Assembly (NCBI GenBank): GCA_046705545.1
Contig: JBJKQF010000318.1
Coordinates: 1-6,974, forward strand
Reading direction: 5' to 3'
Source of the DNA: JAMCXS01 sp046705545
Lineage (GTDB): Bacteria; Acidobacteriota; Terriglobia; UBA7540
DNA: 6,974 bases
Shown: piece after piece, positions 1-6,974 of the stretch
Layout: each line of letters begins with the position of its first letter
Position numbering within the stretch: position 1 is the stretch's first letter
The notes under the pieces: model-generated
What the model was told of the DNA's origin: nothing
The model's database searches: none
The model's input: the letters and a program-made list of their open reading frames with translations, nothing else
Position numbers and translations under genes: made by a program

Positions 1-1331
<1,331 letters not shown>

Positions 1332-1427
1332 GGTGGTTAAGTTCTCCTTGCCTTCAGGGCCCGCCCAATGTCAGGGGATAGGAACCCGGCCCGCTGGGCT
1401 TGACGCGTTTGAACCTTAAGCTTGATT

Positions 1428-1871
1428 CTATCTGGGTTCAGTGTATGAAGCCACCTTGGAAGCCGCGGCCCCTGGCTTCGGAGCCGGAGGCACGGCTTTA
1501 TATTTGGAAGCGCACTTGGCCTGAACGTTTTGGGCGCGGAAGGTTCCGTCCGTGAGGTAGGTCCCCTCCACGATCGCTTTTGCGCCGCCTTTGAAATCGT
1601 CCGGTAGGGAGGCCGTGCCGACGTAGGTTACGGGGATAGATTCCTGTTCCTGCGTAAGCCGGAAGGTTAGCATCTCGCCATTGCGCTGGATGCTGCCAGG
1701 TGCGATTGTTCCTCCCACCCGCACATGGTGGTGGGAGACCTTGCCGCTGGTTAGCTCCTTGACGGTAACGTAGTAGGTCTTGGACTCTTGAAAGCCTGAA
1801 ACCGCTTCCCACCCCACCACCGCCAGAATAATAGCGATGCCAACCCCAAATTTTATCTTCTTGTTAGCCAC
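1428..1871 (-). CDS. ccmE: Cytochrome c maturation haem chaperone CcmE, cysteine (CXXXY) variant
   Basis: CcmE is a membrane-anchored periplasmic haem chaperone that receives haem from the CcmABCD complex and delivers it to CcmF. The protein is 147 residues, a normal length. A short basic N-terminus (MANKKIK) precedes one membrane anchor at about residues 8-26. An OB-fold domain follows, with recognisable stretches VRVGGTIAPGSI (50-61), LPDDFKGGAKAIVEG (89-103) and FRAQNVQAK (111-119). The classical haem-binding motif is LAKHDENY with a covalent histidine; here it reads QAKCASKY, with C120 in place of the histidine and Y124 retained. This is the CXXXY form known from archaea and some bacteria, such as Desulfovibrio, whose Ccm systems often lack CcmH. 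The tail after 125 is rich in Pro, Ala and Lys and probably flexible. The GTG start at 1871 is chosen because AAGGAGG sits 9 bases upstream. It leads the ccmE-ccmF unit and has its own promoter candidate. Confidence 0.95.
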   Translation of the reverse strand: MANKKIKFGVGIAIILAVVGWEAVSGFQESKTYYVTVKELTSGKVSHHHVRVGGTIAPGSIQRNGEMLTFRLTQEQESIPVTYVGTASLPDDFKGGAKAIVEGTYLTDGTFRAQNVQAKCASKYKAVPPAPKPGAAASKVASYTEPR

Positions 1872-1880
1872 GAATGTTGG

Positions 1881-1887
1881 CCTCCTT
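1881..1887 (-). promoter_or_regulatory. Shine-Dalgarno of ccmE, fixes a GTG start
   Basis: The minus strand reads AAGGAGG, then 9 bases, then GTG GCT AAC. No ATG lies in frame at a suitable distance, so this strong site supports the GTG start at 1871. Confidence 0.8.
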
Positions 1888-1941
1888 CCCCGTGAGGCAT
1901 GTTCTCAGTGGGACCCTCGCCCTGCCAGGCTGGAAACTTTA

Positions 1942-1970
1942 ATTCTGCACCCATGCAGGAACCGAGTCAA
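1942..1970 (-). promoter_or_regulatory. Sigma70-like promoter for ccmE-ccmF
   Basis: The minus strand reads TTGACT (plus 1965-1970; 5 of 6 to the -35 consensus), a 17-base spacer, and CAGAAT (plus 1942-1947; 4 of 6 to the -10 consensus). Transcription would start near 1935, giving a leader of about 64 bases before the GTG of ccmE. The spacer and -10 carry a small dyad, CTGCA (1945-1949) and TGCAG (1954-1958), which could be an operator. The spacing and -35 are good, but the call rests on pattern alone. Confidence 0.45.
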
Positions 1971-2073
1971 TGCTATTCGGTCCTTCTCTATTGCTTGCAG
2001 TATCTTGCCGCTTTGGGGCCACAAAGAAATCCTCGCCTACAGGGAAATTCTAGGGTGGAGCCGGTGAATTATC

Positions 2074-2089
2074 TGTGACCTAAATCACA
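2074..2089. promoter_or_regulatory. CRP/FNR-superfamily operator candidate (TGTGA-N6-TCACA)
   Basis: The sequence TGTGACCTAAATCACA has two perfect inverted 5-base arms separated by 6 bases. This matches all ten core positions of the E. coli CRP consensus and resembles sites of other CRP/FNR-family regulators such as HcpR. Its centre is about 147 bases upstream of the predicted ccmE start point and about 236 bases before the hydrolase start codon, so it could serve either unit. Which regulator binds cannot be told from this window. Confidence 0.55.
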
Positions 2090-2184
2090 CGATATGCCTT
2101 CCCGCACCCGGCCGTCGGCTTGCTATTCCCTATCCGTCTGAAAGCGTGGCGAGAAGTCCTACGGCAAGCGTTGGGGGTTCTTCT

Positions 2185-2199
2185 CAAAAGCGACTTTTG
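2185..2199. repeat. Perfect inverted repeat CAAAAG-cga-CTTTTG
   Basis: Two exact 6-base arms flank a 3-base centre. The right arm overlaps the weak -35 candidate of the rightward promoter, so it may be a repressor operator. As an RNA hairpin it would be weak and A/U-rich, and no U-tract follows, so it does not look like a terminator. A dyad this short could be chance. Confidence 0.3.
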
Positions 2200-2223
2200 G
2201 CGGGTCTGGAGGCGTGTTAGTAT
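2195..2223 (+). promoter_or_regulatory. Weak promoter candidate for the rightward operon
   Basis: TTTTGG (2195-2200) is followed after 17 bases by TAGTAT (2218-2223). The -10 is reasonable (4 of 6) and the -35 poor. It would start transcription near 2230 and leave a leader of about 90 bases before the hydrolase gene. An activator could compensate for the weak -35, but the CRP-like site lies about 148 bases upstream, farther than in typical direct activation. Confidence 0.25.
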
Positions 2224-2308
2224 CTATCCTCTAAACATTCGGCTTTCTTTCTACCGGCTGGTTGGGGAGTCCCTTTCTGGCCTGGGGATGTGTCACAACC
2301 TTTTCTAC

Positions 2309-2314
2309 GAGAGG
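2309..2314 (+). promoter_or_regulatory. Ribosome binding site of the glycoside hydrolase gene
   Basis: GAGAGG stands 3 bases before ATG 2318 and 6 bases before ATG 2321. The spacing favours 2321 slightly; both give the same signal peptide apart from one methionine. It is better placed than anything before the TTG at 2120 or the ATG at 2288. Confidence 0.45.
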
Positions 2315-2317
2315 TTT

Positions 2318-3856
2318 ATGATGGTGGAAATCCCACTGGAAAAGTTCCGACTGAAGCTTTGCAAGTCTATCTGGATTGTACTGCCGGCGATGGTGCTATG
2401 GACGGGCGCGGCGATGGCAGCCCAGCATGCCGTCGAGGTGCAGTGGTCGAAAGTCGAGCGGGTATCCCGGACCACGCCTACCCTTCAAGTGGTGGTCAAC
2501 CCGCCGTTGCGGCGCGGCTCTAAGATTCACGACCGGGCTTTCCAGGCTCTCAAGGACCTTCACTGCAATGACGTGCGCTACGTGCCCTGGCTGCCCTATC
2601 CCAAGCTGGCGGTGGCGGAGCTTGAGCCCCCCAAGGACGGCAAGACCTCCTGGGACTTTTCTCTGATTGATCCCATGACCGAGGATTTTATGAACGCCAC
2701 GGCGGGACATTCGGTGATTCTGAATTTCAGCACCATCCCGGAATGGATGTTCAAGACGCCGAAGCCTGTGGCCTATCCGGCCGATCCCGACAAAGTCTTT
2801 TGGCACTACGAGGAGGGCACAGAGCTGCGGGATCCTAGCATGAAGCAGGTGGCGGATTATTACGCGCGCCTGGTCAGCTGGTACACGCAGGGTGGCTTTA
2901 CGGATGAATATGGCAAGCGCCACGTGTCAGGACATCACTACAAGGTCCCCTACTGGGAGGTCTTGAATGAGATCGATTTTGAGCACAAGATGTCCCCGGA
3001 GTTTTACACACACCTCTATGACGCGATCGTGACGGCCATCCGCAAGGTCGATCCGAACATGAAATTCATCGGCCTGGCCCTGGCGGGGACTTCTCCGGGC
3101 GTGAGGTTCGAGCATCCCTTGGCGGAATACTTTGAATACTTCCTGAACCACAAGAACCACCGCCCCGGCATTCCCCTGGACATGATTTCCTACCACTTCT
3201 ATGCCATGCCGAAGGTTGACGAGCCCATCTCGACTTGGCCTTCCACCTTTTTCGCCCAGGCCGACGGTTTTGTGAACCAGGTTCGCTTCATCGAGTCCAT
3301 TCGCAAGCGGCTGTCTCCGGAGACGGGAACCACCATTGACGAGGTGGGCGCCATCGTTCCGGACAACAATGTTTCCGTTCGCAACGGCATCCCGGATTCT
3401 TATTGGAACCTTTGCGGCGCCCTCTACGCCTATCTCTACGCGCAGCTCAGCCGTATGGGGATCAATGACGTAGGTGAGTCGCAACTGGTCGGCTTCCCCA
3501 CGCAGTTTCCCAGCGTGACGATGGTGGACTGGAACAACGGCCGGCCCAACGCGCGTTATTGGGTCTTGAAACTTCTGCGCGATAATTTCGGACCCGGGGA
3601 CAAGCTGGTTGAAACTGGATTGTCCACGTCCGGTGTTTTTGCGCAGGGATTCGTGACGCCGTCGGGGGAGCGCAAAATGCTGCTGATCAACGAGGACGAC
3701 CGGCAGGTCGAATTCTCGCTGCCCGGCGGCACGCACGCCACCGAGGAATATGTGGACCAGACGACGGGCTATAATCCCCCGGCTTCGCTGCAACTTGCGG
3801 GAGACACGGTCACGCTGCGTGGTTTTGCCGTCGCGGTGGTCCACATGCCGCGCTAA
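2318..3856 (+). CDS. Exported glycoside hydrolase, clan GH-A, GH39-like
   Basis: The product is 512 residues and probably cleaves a glycosidic bond in plant or microbial polysaccharide or an oligosaccharide outside the cytoplasm. A signal peptide covers about residues 1-35: a basic stretch (KFRLKLCK), a hydrophobic core (SIWIVLPAMVLWTGAA) and an AMA-A cleavage region. The rest fits a (beta/alpha)8 barrel: LNFSTIPEWMF (135-145), then YWEVLNEID (212-220) with E218 as likely acid/base, SYHFYAMP (291-298), and TTIDEVGAI (338-346) with E342 as likely nucleophile. The spacing of 124 residues is close to that in GH39 beta-xylosidases. A C-terminal beta-rich domain (about 430-512) has short strands such as RKMLLINEDD. 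GH39 is the best guess but other GH-A families are possible, and the substrate is not readable from sequence. The start is chosen for the signal peptide and the GAGAGG site; upstream starts at 2120 (TTG) and 2288 (ATG) are less likely. It ends 44 bases before a sugar-acid dehydratase gene, with no terminator. Confidence 0.75.
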   Translation: MMVEIPLEKFRLKLCKSIWIVLPAMVLWTGAAMAAQHAVEVQWSKVERVSRTTPTLQVVVNPPLRRGSKIHDRAFQALKDLHCNDVRYVPWLPYPKLAVAELEPPKDGKTSWDFSLIDPMTEDFMNATAGHSVILNFSTIPEWMFKTPKPVAYPADPDKVFWHYEEGTELRDPSMKQVADYYARLVSWYTQGGFTDEYGKRHVSGHHYKVPYWEVLNEIDFEHKMSPEFYTHLYDAIVTAIRKVDPNMKFIGLALAGTSPGVRFEHPLAEYFEYFLNHKNHRPGIPLDMISYHFYAMPKVDEPISTWPSTFFAQADGFVNQVRFIESIRKRLSPETGTTIDEVGAIVPDNNVSVRNGIPDSYWNLCGALYAYLYAQLSRMGINDVGESQLVGFPTQFPSVTMVDWNNGRPNARYWVLKLLRDNFGPGDKLVETGLSTSGVFAQGFVTPSGERKMLLINEDDRQVEFSLPGGTHATEEYVDQTTGYNPPASLQLAGDTVTLRGFAVAVVHMPR

Positions 3857-3886
3857 AAGTTCGGGATGTACACTTAACAAGTTCAT

Positions 3887-3892
3887 AGGAGG
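3887..3892 (+). promoter_or_regulatory. Shine-Dalgarno fixing a TTG start for the dehydratase
   Basis: A perfect AGGAGG lies 8 bases before TTG 3901. The encoded opening MRITDVKAFP is typical for the enolase superfamily, so the TTG start is well supported. Confidence 0.85.
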
Positions 3893-3900
3893 ACTCGCTC

Positions 3901-5037
3901 TTGCGCATTACAGACGTCAAAGCTTTCCCGATTGAGATGACGGGTTCATGGCTGAGCAACGGCCTGATTGCGAACCCGATGTCGATTTATCCTCAGTACA
4001 GAGAAAAGCGCTCCAGTTGGTACGGGCCCATGACCACCGCTGTCGTCATGGTTGAAACCGATACGGGCCTGCGCGGGCTCGGCACGGTGGGCGGAGGAAG
4101 AGCCCGGTTGGCGCCCGCCATCATTGAAGACCAGTTCAAGGCTTTGATCGTGGGGCGTAGCCCTTTCGATGTTGAACTGATCTGGGAACAGCTCTATCGC
4201 GCCTCGCAGTTTTACGGCCGTCGCGGTGTGGTAATCGACGTCATCAGCGGCATCGATATCGCCCTCTGGGATCTGCTGGGCAAAGCCTTGGGCCAGCCGG
4301 TTTTCAACCTGATCGGCGGCCGTACCAAAGAGAAGATTCCGGCCTACGTCACCGGCAACCTGACCGACCGCCATCTGAAAGAAGGCTTTAAGAGCGTGAA
4401 GCTGGCGGTGCCGCACGGCCCTGCGGACGGCAAGGAAGGTCTGCGCCAGAACGTCGAGATGGTGCGCAAAACGCGCGAGCTGGTGGGCCCGGACGGTGAC
4501 ATCATGCTCGATTGCTACATGTCTCTCGACGTTCCTTACGCTATCGCGCTGGCCAACGCCGTCAAGGAATTTCAGGTGCTGTGGATCGAGGAGCCGGTTC
4601 CTCCGGATCAAATTGATTCTTACCGGCGCATCCGGGACTCGGTTTCGGGAATTCTGATCACCGGCGGCGAACACGAATACACGCGCTACGGTTTCCGCGA
4701 ATTGATTGAAAAGCAGGCGGTGGATATATTACAGCCCGATATCTATCGCGCCGGTGGCATCTCGGAGCTGAAGAAGATCGCCGCCATGGCCAGCGCCTAC
4801 AATATGCCCGTGATTCCGCACGGCGTGGGCGCGCCCACTTATCACTTCATCATGGCCACGCCCAACTCGCCGCGCGCGGAGTTTGTGGACATCTTCGCGC
4901 AGGGCAACCGGTATCTCCTCAAGGGCGACGTGCTGCCCAAGAACGGTTTTGTTGAACTGAGCGACGCGCCGGGCTTCGGCTACGACATCGATGAAGAAGT
5001 GATGGCCGGCAAGGCGAACGTGGCCCTGATCTGGTAG
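3901..5037 (+). CDS. Enolase-superfamily sugar-acid dehydratase, L-rhamnonate dehydratase-like (MR/MLE family)
   Basis: This 378-residue cytoplasmic enzyme should abstract the proton alpha to a carboxylate and lose water, turning an aldonic acid into a 2-keto-3-deoxy acid. The N-terminal capping domain (1 to about 125) includes NPMSIYPQYREKRSSW (25-40), close in pattern to the specificity loop of E. coli RhmD (PMS..Y..Y...R.S). The barrel shows predicted Mg2+ ligands D204 (MLDCYMS), E230 (WIEEP) and E257 (GGEHE), plus the dyad D280 (LQPD) and H307 (IPHG) for acid/base chemistry. On the second strand FKSVKLAV has K167, but the second lysine of the mandelate racemase KxK motif is absent (A169). 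The motif pattern argues for the rhamnonate dehydratase branch, though other 6-deoxy or pentonic acids are possible. It is slightly shorter than E. coli RhmD (about 400). Placed after a secreted hydrolase and 13 bases before bioB, it would use sugar released outside the cell. Confidence 0.85.
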   Translation: MRITDVKAFPIEMTGSWLSNGLIANPMSIYPQYREKRSSWYGPMTTAVVMVETDTGLRGLGTVGGGRARLAPAIIEDQFKALIVGRSPFDVELIWEQLYRASQFYGRRGVVIDVISGIDIALWDLLGKALGQPVFNLIGGRTKEKIPAYVTGNLTDRHLKEGFKSVKLAVPHGPADGKEGLRQNVEMVRKTRELVGPDGDIMLDCYMSLDVPYAIALANAVKEFQVLWIEEPVPPDQIDSYRRIRDSVSGILITGGEHEYTRYGFRELIEKQAVDILQPDIYRAGGISELKKIAAMASAYNMPVIPHGVGAPTYHFIMATPNSPRAEFVDIFAQGNRYLLKGDVLPKNGFVELSDAPGFGYDIDEEVMAGKANVALIW

Positions 5038-5043
5038 AAAGGA
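5038..5043 (+). promoter_or_regulatory. Shine-Dalgarno fixing a TTG start for bioB
   Basis: AAAGGA begins directly after the dehydratase stop codon and stands 7 bases before TTG 5051. The next in-frame ATG (5201) would lie inside the conserved region only 11 residues before the first cluster cysteine, so TTG is the best start. Confidence 0.7.
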
Positions 5044-5050
5044 AAATTCC

Positions 5051-6043
5051 TTGAAAGCTGCTTCAACCTTATCAAAACCGGCCCTGCGCCGCGACTGGAC
5101 CAAGGAAGAGGTCCTGTCGATTTACCAGCAGCCGCTTCTGGAGCTAGTGTTCCAGGCGCAGCAGCTTCACCGGCAATATCACAATGCTGGAGAAGTCCAG
5201 ATGTGCCGTCTGCTCTCCATCAAGACGGGAGGTTGTCCGGAAGATTGCGGCTACTGCCCGCAGAGCGCCCACTACCAGACGGAAGTGGGGCGCGAGTCCA
5301 TGCTGGACGTGGAGGACGTGCTTGCCAAGGCTCGCGAGGCCAAGAGCGAGGGTTCCACGCGCTTTTGCATGGGAGCGGCCTGGCGGGAAGTTCGTGACGG
5401 CAAGGATTTTGACAGCGTTGTGGAAATGGTGCGCGGAGTCGCGGCTCTGGGGATGGAAGTCTGCTGCACGCTAGGGATGCTGACGGATGCGCAAGCTGAG
5501 CGCCTGGCCGCGGCCGGGCTCACGGCGTATAACCACAACCTGGATACCTCGCCGGAATTCTACGGCAACATCATCACCACTCGCCGCTACGAAGACCGCC
5601 TGAGCACCCTCGAGCACGTTCGCAAGGCGGGCATCACGGTCTGCTGCGGCGGGATCATCGGCATGGGCGAAAGCGACGCCGACCGCGCCGGCTTGCTCCA
5701 TCAGCTTGCCTGTTTGAACCCGCATCCTGAAAGCGTTCCCATCAACATGCTGGTGAGAGTGGAGGGCACGCCCCTGGGCGAAACTGCCGCGCTCGATCCT
5801 CTGGTGTTTGTCCGCACCATTGCGGCGGCGCGCGTCCTGATGCCCGCCTCCATGGTAAGGCTGAGCGCCGGGCGCCGCTCGCTCACGCGTGAAGCGGCGG
5901 CACTTTGCTTCCTTGCCGGAGCGAACTCCATCTTTACGGGAGAGAAATTGCTTACCACACCCAATCCGGATGTGGACGAAGACCAACAGCTCTTCCACGA
6001 CCTGGGCTTGCGCCCCATGCCCTATGAGCAAACCGGACACTAA
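5051..6043 (+). CDS. bioB: Biotin synthase (radical SAM)
   Basis: BioB inserts sulfur into dethiobiotin to make biotin, the last step of the pathway, in the cytoplasm. The 330-residue protein is near the usual 310-350. The radical-SAM motif CPEDCGYC gives C62, C66 and C69 for the [4Fe-4S] cluster. The [2Fe-2S] ligands match E. coli C97, C128, C188 and R260: C106 (RFCMGAA), C138 (GMEVCCTLG), C198 (ITVCCGG) and R270 (VRLSAGR). The dethiobiotin-binding YNHNLDTS (160-167) is intact with N161, N163 and D165. FTGEKLLTTPNP (295-306) is a typical C-terminal signature. All expected catalytic residues are present, so it should be active. An extra cysteine follows both C138 and C198. It starts with TTG 13 bases after the dehydratase and overlaps bioF by 20 bases, so translation of the pair is probably coupled. 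Confidence 0.97.
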   Translation: MKAASTLSKPALRRDWTKEEVLSIYQQPLLELVFQAQQLHRQYHNAGEVQMCRLLSIKTGGCPEDCGYCPQSAHYQTEVGRESMLDVEDVLAKAREAKSEGSTRFCMGAAWREVRDGKDFDSVVEMVRGVAALGMEVCCTLGMLTDAQAERLAAAGLTAYNHNLDTSPEFYGNIITTRRYEDRLSTLEHVRKAGITVCCGGIIGMGESDADRAGLLHQLACLNPHPESVPINMLVRVEGTPLGETAALDPLVFVRTIAAARVLMPASMVRLSAGRRSLTREAAALCFLAGANSIFTGEKLLTTPNPDVDEDQQLFHDLGLRPMPYEQTGH

Positions 6044-6974
6044 CACGCTCCTTGGTCGTCTGGAGAGCGAGCTGAAATCGCTCCAGGCGCACTCGAACCT
6101 GCGCCGTCTCGAGCAGATGCAGGGGATTAACCTCAGCTCGAACGACTATCTCGGCCTTTCCACCGATCCTCGCCTGCGCGAGGCCGCCATCGTGGCTTTG
6201 TCCGCGGGCGTCCCCGTTGCTTCCACGGGCTCGCGCCTGCTTTCCGGCAACGCGCCCATTTGGGAGGAATTAGAGTCGGAGTTTGCGCGCTTTATCGGAA
6301 GCGAGTCAGCGCTCTACTTCAGCTCCGGCTACGCGGCGAACCTCGGACTGCTCAGCGCGCTGCTTGGCCCCGAGGACGTGGTCTATTCCGACCAGTTGAA
6401 TCATGCCAGCATTATTGACGGCATTCGATTGTCCCGGGCGCGCAAAGTTATCTTTCCTCACCTCGACCTTAACTTTCTCGAGGACGCACTGCGGAAGCCT
6501 GATGCTTCCCCCGGGCAGAAATTGATTGTGGTGGAGAGCGTCTTCAGTATGGACGGCGACCGCGCGCCGGTCGCGGAGCTTTTGGCGCTGGCAGAGCGCT
6601 TCGGCGCTTCCCTCATTGTGGACGAAGCTCATGCCACGGGCGTCTTCGGTCCGCAAGGGAGGGGCCTGGTGGCTGCAGCGGGCGCGACGGGCCGCGTGCT
6701 GGCCATCGTGCATCCCTGCGGCAAGGCGCTGGCTTCCGCGGGAGGCTTTGTCTGCGGCTCGGAAACGCTGAAGAGATACCTCATCAACCGCGCACGTTCT
6801 TTTATCTTCAGCACCGCGCAGCCTCCGTATCTGGCCGCGCAGATTCGCCGGGCCGTGGAGATTGTGGCGGAAGCTGATTCCGGACGCCGCAACCTGGAAA
6901 GCCTGTCGGACTTTTTGCGCCGGAAATTGCAGCAGGCTGGTTTTGATACCGGCAAGAGTGATTCGCAGATCATC
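6024..6974 (+). CDS. bioF: 8-amino-7-oxononanoate synthase, 3' end cut by window
   Basis: BioF is a PLP enzyme of the alpha-oxoamine synthase family. It joins pimeloyl-ACP or pimeloyl-CoA to L-alanine with loss of CO2 to form 8-amino-7-oxononanoate, the first step of biotin ring assembly. The frame gives 317 residues from ATG 6024 to the right edge; the family has about 385, so some 70 C-terminal residues are outside. Motifs in order are LSSNDYLGLS (37-46), STGSRLLSGN (67-76), FSSGYAAN (99-106), DQLNHASIIDG (123-133; H127 stacks on PLP), ESVFSMDGD (171-179), DEAHATG (200-206; D200 and H203 contact PLP) and HPCGKALASAGG (230-241; K234 as the Schiff-base lysine). Close relatives such as 2-amino-3-ketobutyrate CoA ligase share these motifs, but the position directly after bioB settles the role. 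The start lies within the bioB end in another frame, with no clear Shine-Dalgarno, which suggests translational coupling. Confidence 0.95.
   Translation, partial: MSKPDTNTLLGRLESELKSLQAHSNLRRLEQMQGINLSSNDYLGLSTDPRLREAAIVALSAGVPVASTGSRLLSGNAPIWEELESEFARFIGSESALYFSSGYAANLGLLSALLGPEDVVYSDQLNHASIIDGIRLSRARKVIFPHLDLNFLEDALRKPDASPGQKLIVVESVFSMDGDRAPVAELLALAERFGASLIVDEAHATGVFGPQGRGLVAAAGATGRVLAIVHPCGKALASAGGFVCGSETLKRYLINRARSFIFSTAQPPYLAAQIRRAVEIVAEADSGRRNLESLSDFLRRKLQQAGFDTGKSDSQII

Larger units (their letters stand above)
1872..2317. other. Divergent control region between ccmE and the glycoside hydrolase gene
   Basis: These 446 bases separate two units that point away from each other. They hold the ccmE ribosome binding site and promoter candidate, a CRP/FNR-type dyad, a CAAAAG/CTTTTG dyad and a weak rightward promoter. 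The hydrolase frame stays open back to a TTG at 2120, but the 66 residues so added have no secretion signal at their start and no recognisable family sequence. The true signal peptide begins at 2318 or 2321, so I treat the stretch as non-coding. The short plus-strand frame at 1837-2067 overlaps ccmE in antisense and shows no family resemblance. No tRNA, riboswitch or terminator is evident. Confidence 0.6.

Noticed and set aside
1332..1427. Possible terminator or hairpin between ccmE and ccmF
   Set aside because: GCCC-AGC-GGGC gives a stem of only 4 pairs and no T-tract follows, so there is no reason to split ccmE and ccmF.
2011..2026. CTTTG-N6-CAAAG inverted repeat in the control region
   Set aside because: Arms of only 5 bases with no match to a known operator and no promoter beside it; expected by chance in a region this size.
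1837..2067. Plus-strand open frame of 76 codons starting inside ccmE
   Set aside because: It begins antisense to the ccmE membrane anchor, has no Shine-Dalgarno and runs through the ccmE promoter; no family resemblance.
2927..3886. Minus-strand open frame of 319 codons opposite the hydrolase
   Set aside because: The plus strand has a signal peptide, catalytic motifs and a good operon position. The minus product has many Arg, His and Val and no motif, as expected from an antisense shadow.
3857..3900. Possible terminator between the hydrolase and dehydratase genes
   Set aside because: The 44-base gap shows no stable stem followed by a T-tract; it holds only the dehydratase ribosome binding site.
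3946..4674. Minus-strand open frame of 242 codons opposite the dehydratase
   Set aside because: Antisense to a region with conserved enolase-superfamily metal ligands; no domain in the translation.

Overview
The window is moderately GC-rich, densely coded bacterial chromosome. It has two divergent transcription units separated by a 446-base control region (1872-2317). The combination of System I cytochrome c maturation genes with a cysteine-type CcmE, a secreted GH39-like hydrolase and a bioB-bioF pair would fit Acidobacteriota or a similar soil or sediment lineage. That placement is an impression from protein style and gene content, not something proven here.

Left arm, minus strand (1-1871): ccmE is followed by ccmF, which runs off the left edge. 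Both act in transferring haem to apocytochromes c on the outer face of the cytoplasmic membrane. The CcmE carries a Cys-x-x-x-Tyr motif where the classical protein has His-x-x-x-Tyr, so this is the variant System I. A good sigma70-like promoter (TTGACT, 17 bases, CAGAAT) lies about 70 bases upstream of ccmE.

Control region (1872-2317): it contains the ccmE promoter, a perfect TGTGA-N6-TCACA dyad of the CRP/FNR superfamily type at 2074-2089, a perfect CAAAAG/CTTTTG dyad at 2185-2199, and a weak rightward promoter candidate. I see no convincing gene in it.

Right arm, plus strand (2318-6974): four tightly packed genes encode an exported GH39-like clan GH-A glycoside hydrolase, an enolase-superfamily sugar-acid dehydratase that resembles L-rhamnonate dehydratase, biotin synthase (bioB), and 8-amino-7-oxononanoate synthase (bioF, cut by the right edge). 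The gaps are 44 bases, 13 bases and a 20-base overlap, with no visible terminator between them, so they probably form one operon. It joins a carbohydrate-use pair to the last and first dedicated steps of biotin synthesis. The dehydratase and bioB both start with TTG, each behind a clear Shine-Dalgarno sequence, and ccmE starts with GTG.

No mobile element, CRISPR array, tRNA or rRNA is visible. The most notable points are the CcmE variant, the CRP-like site between the two units, and the carbohydrate-biotin gene arrangement. I do not see strong evidence of a wholly new system.
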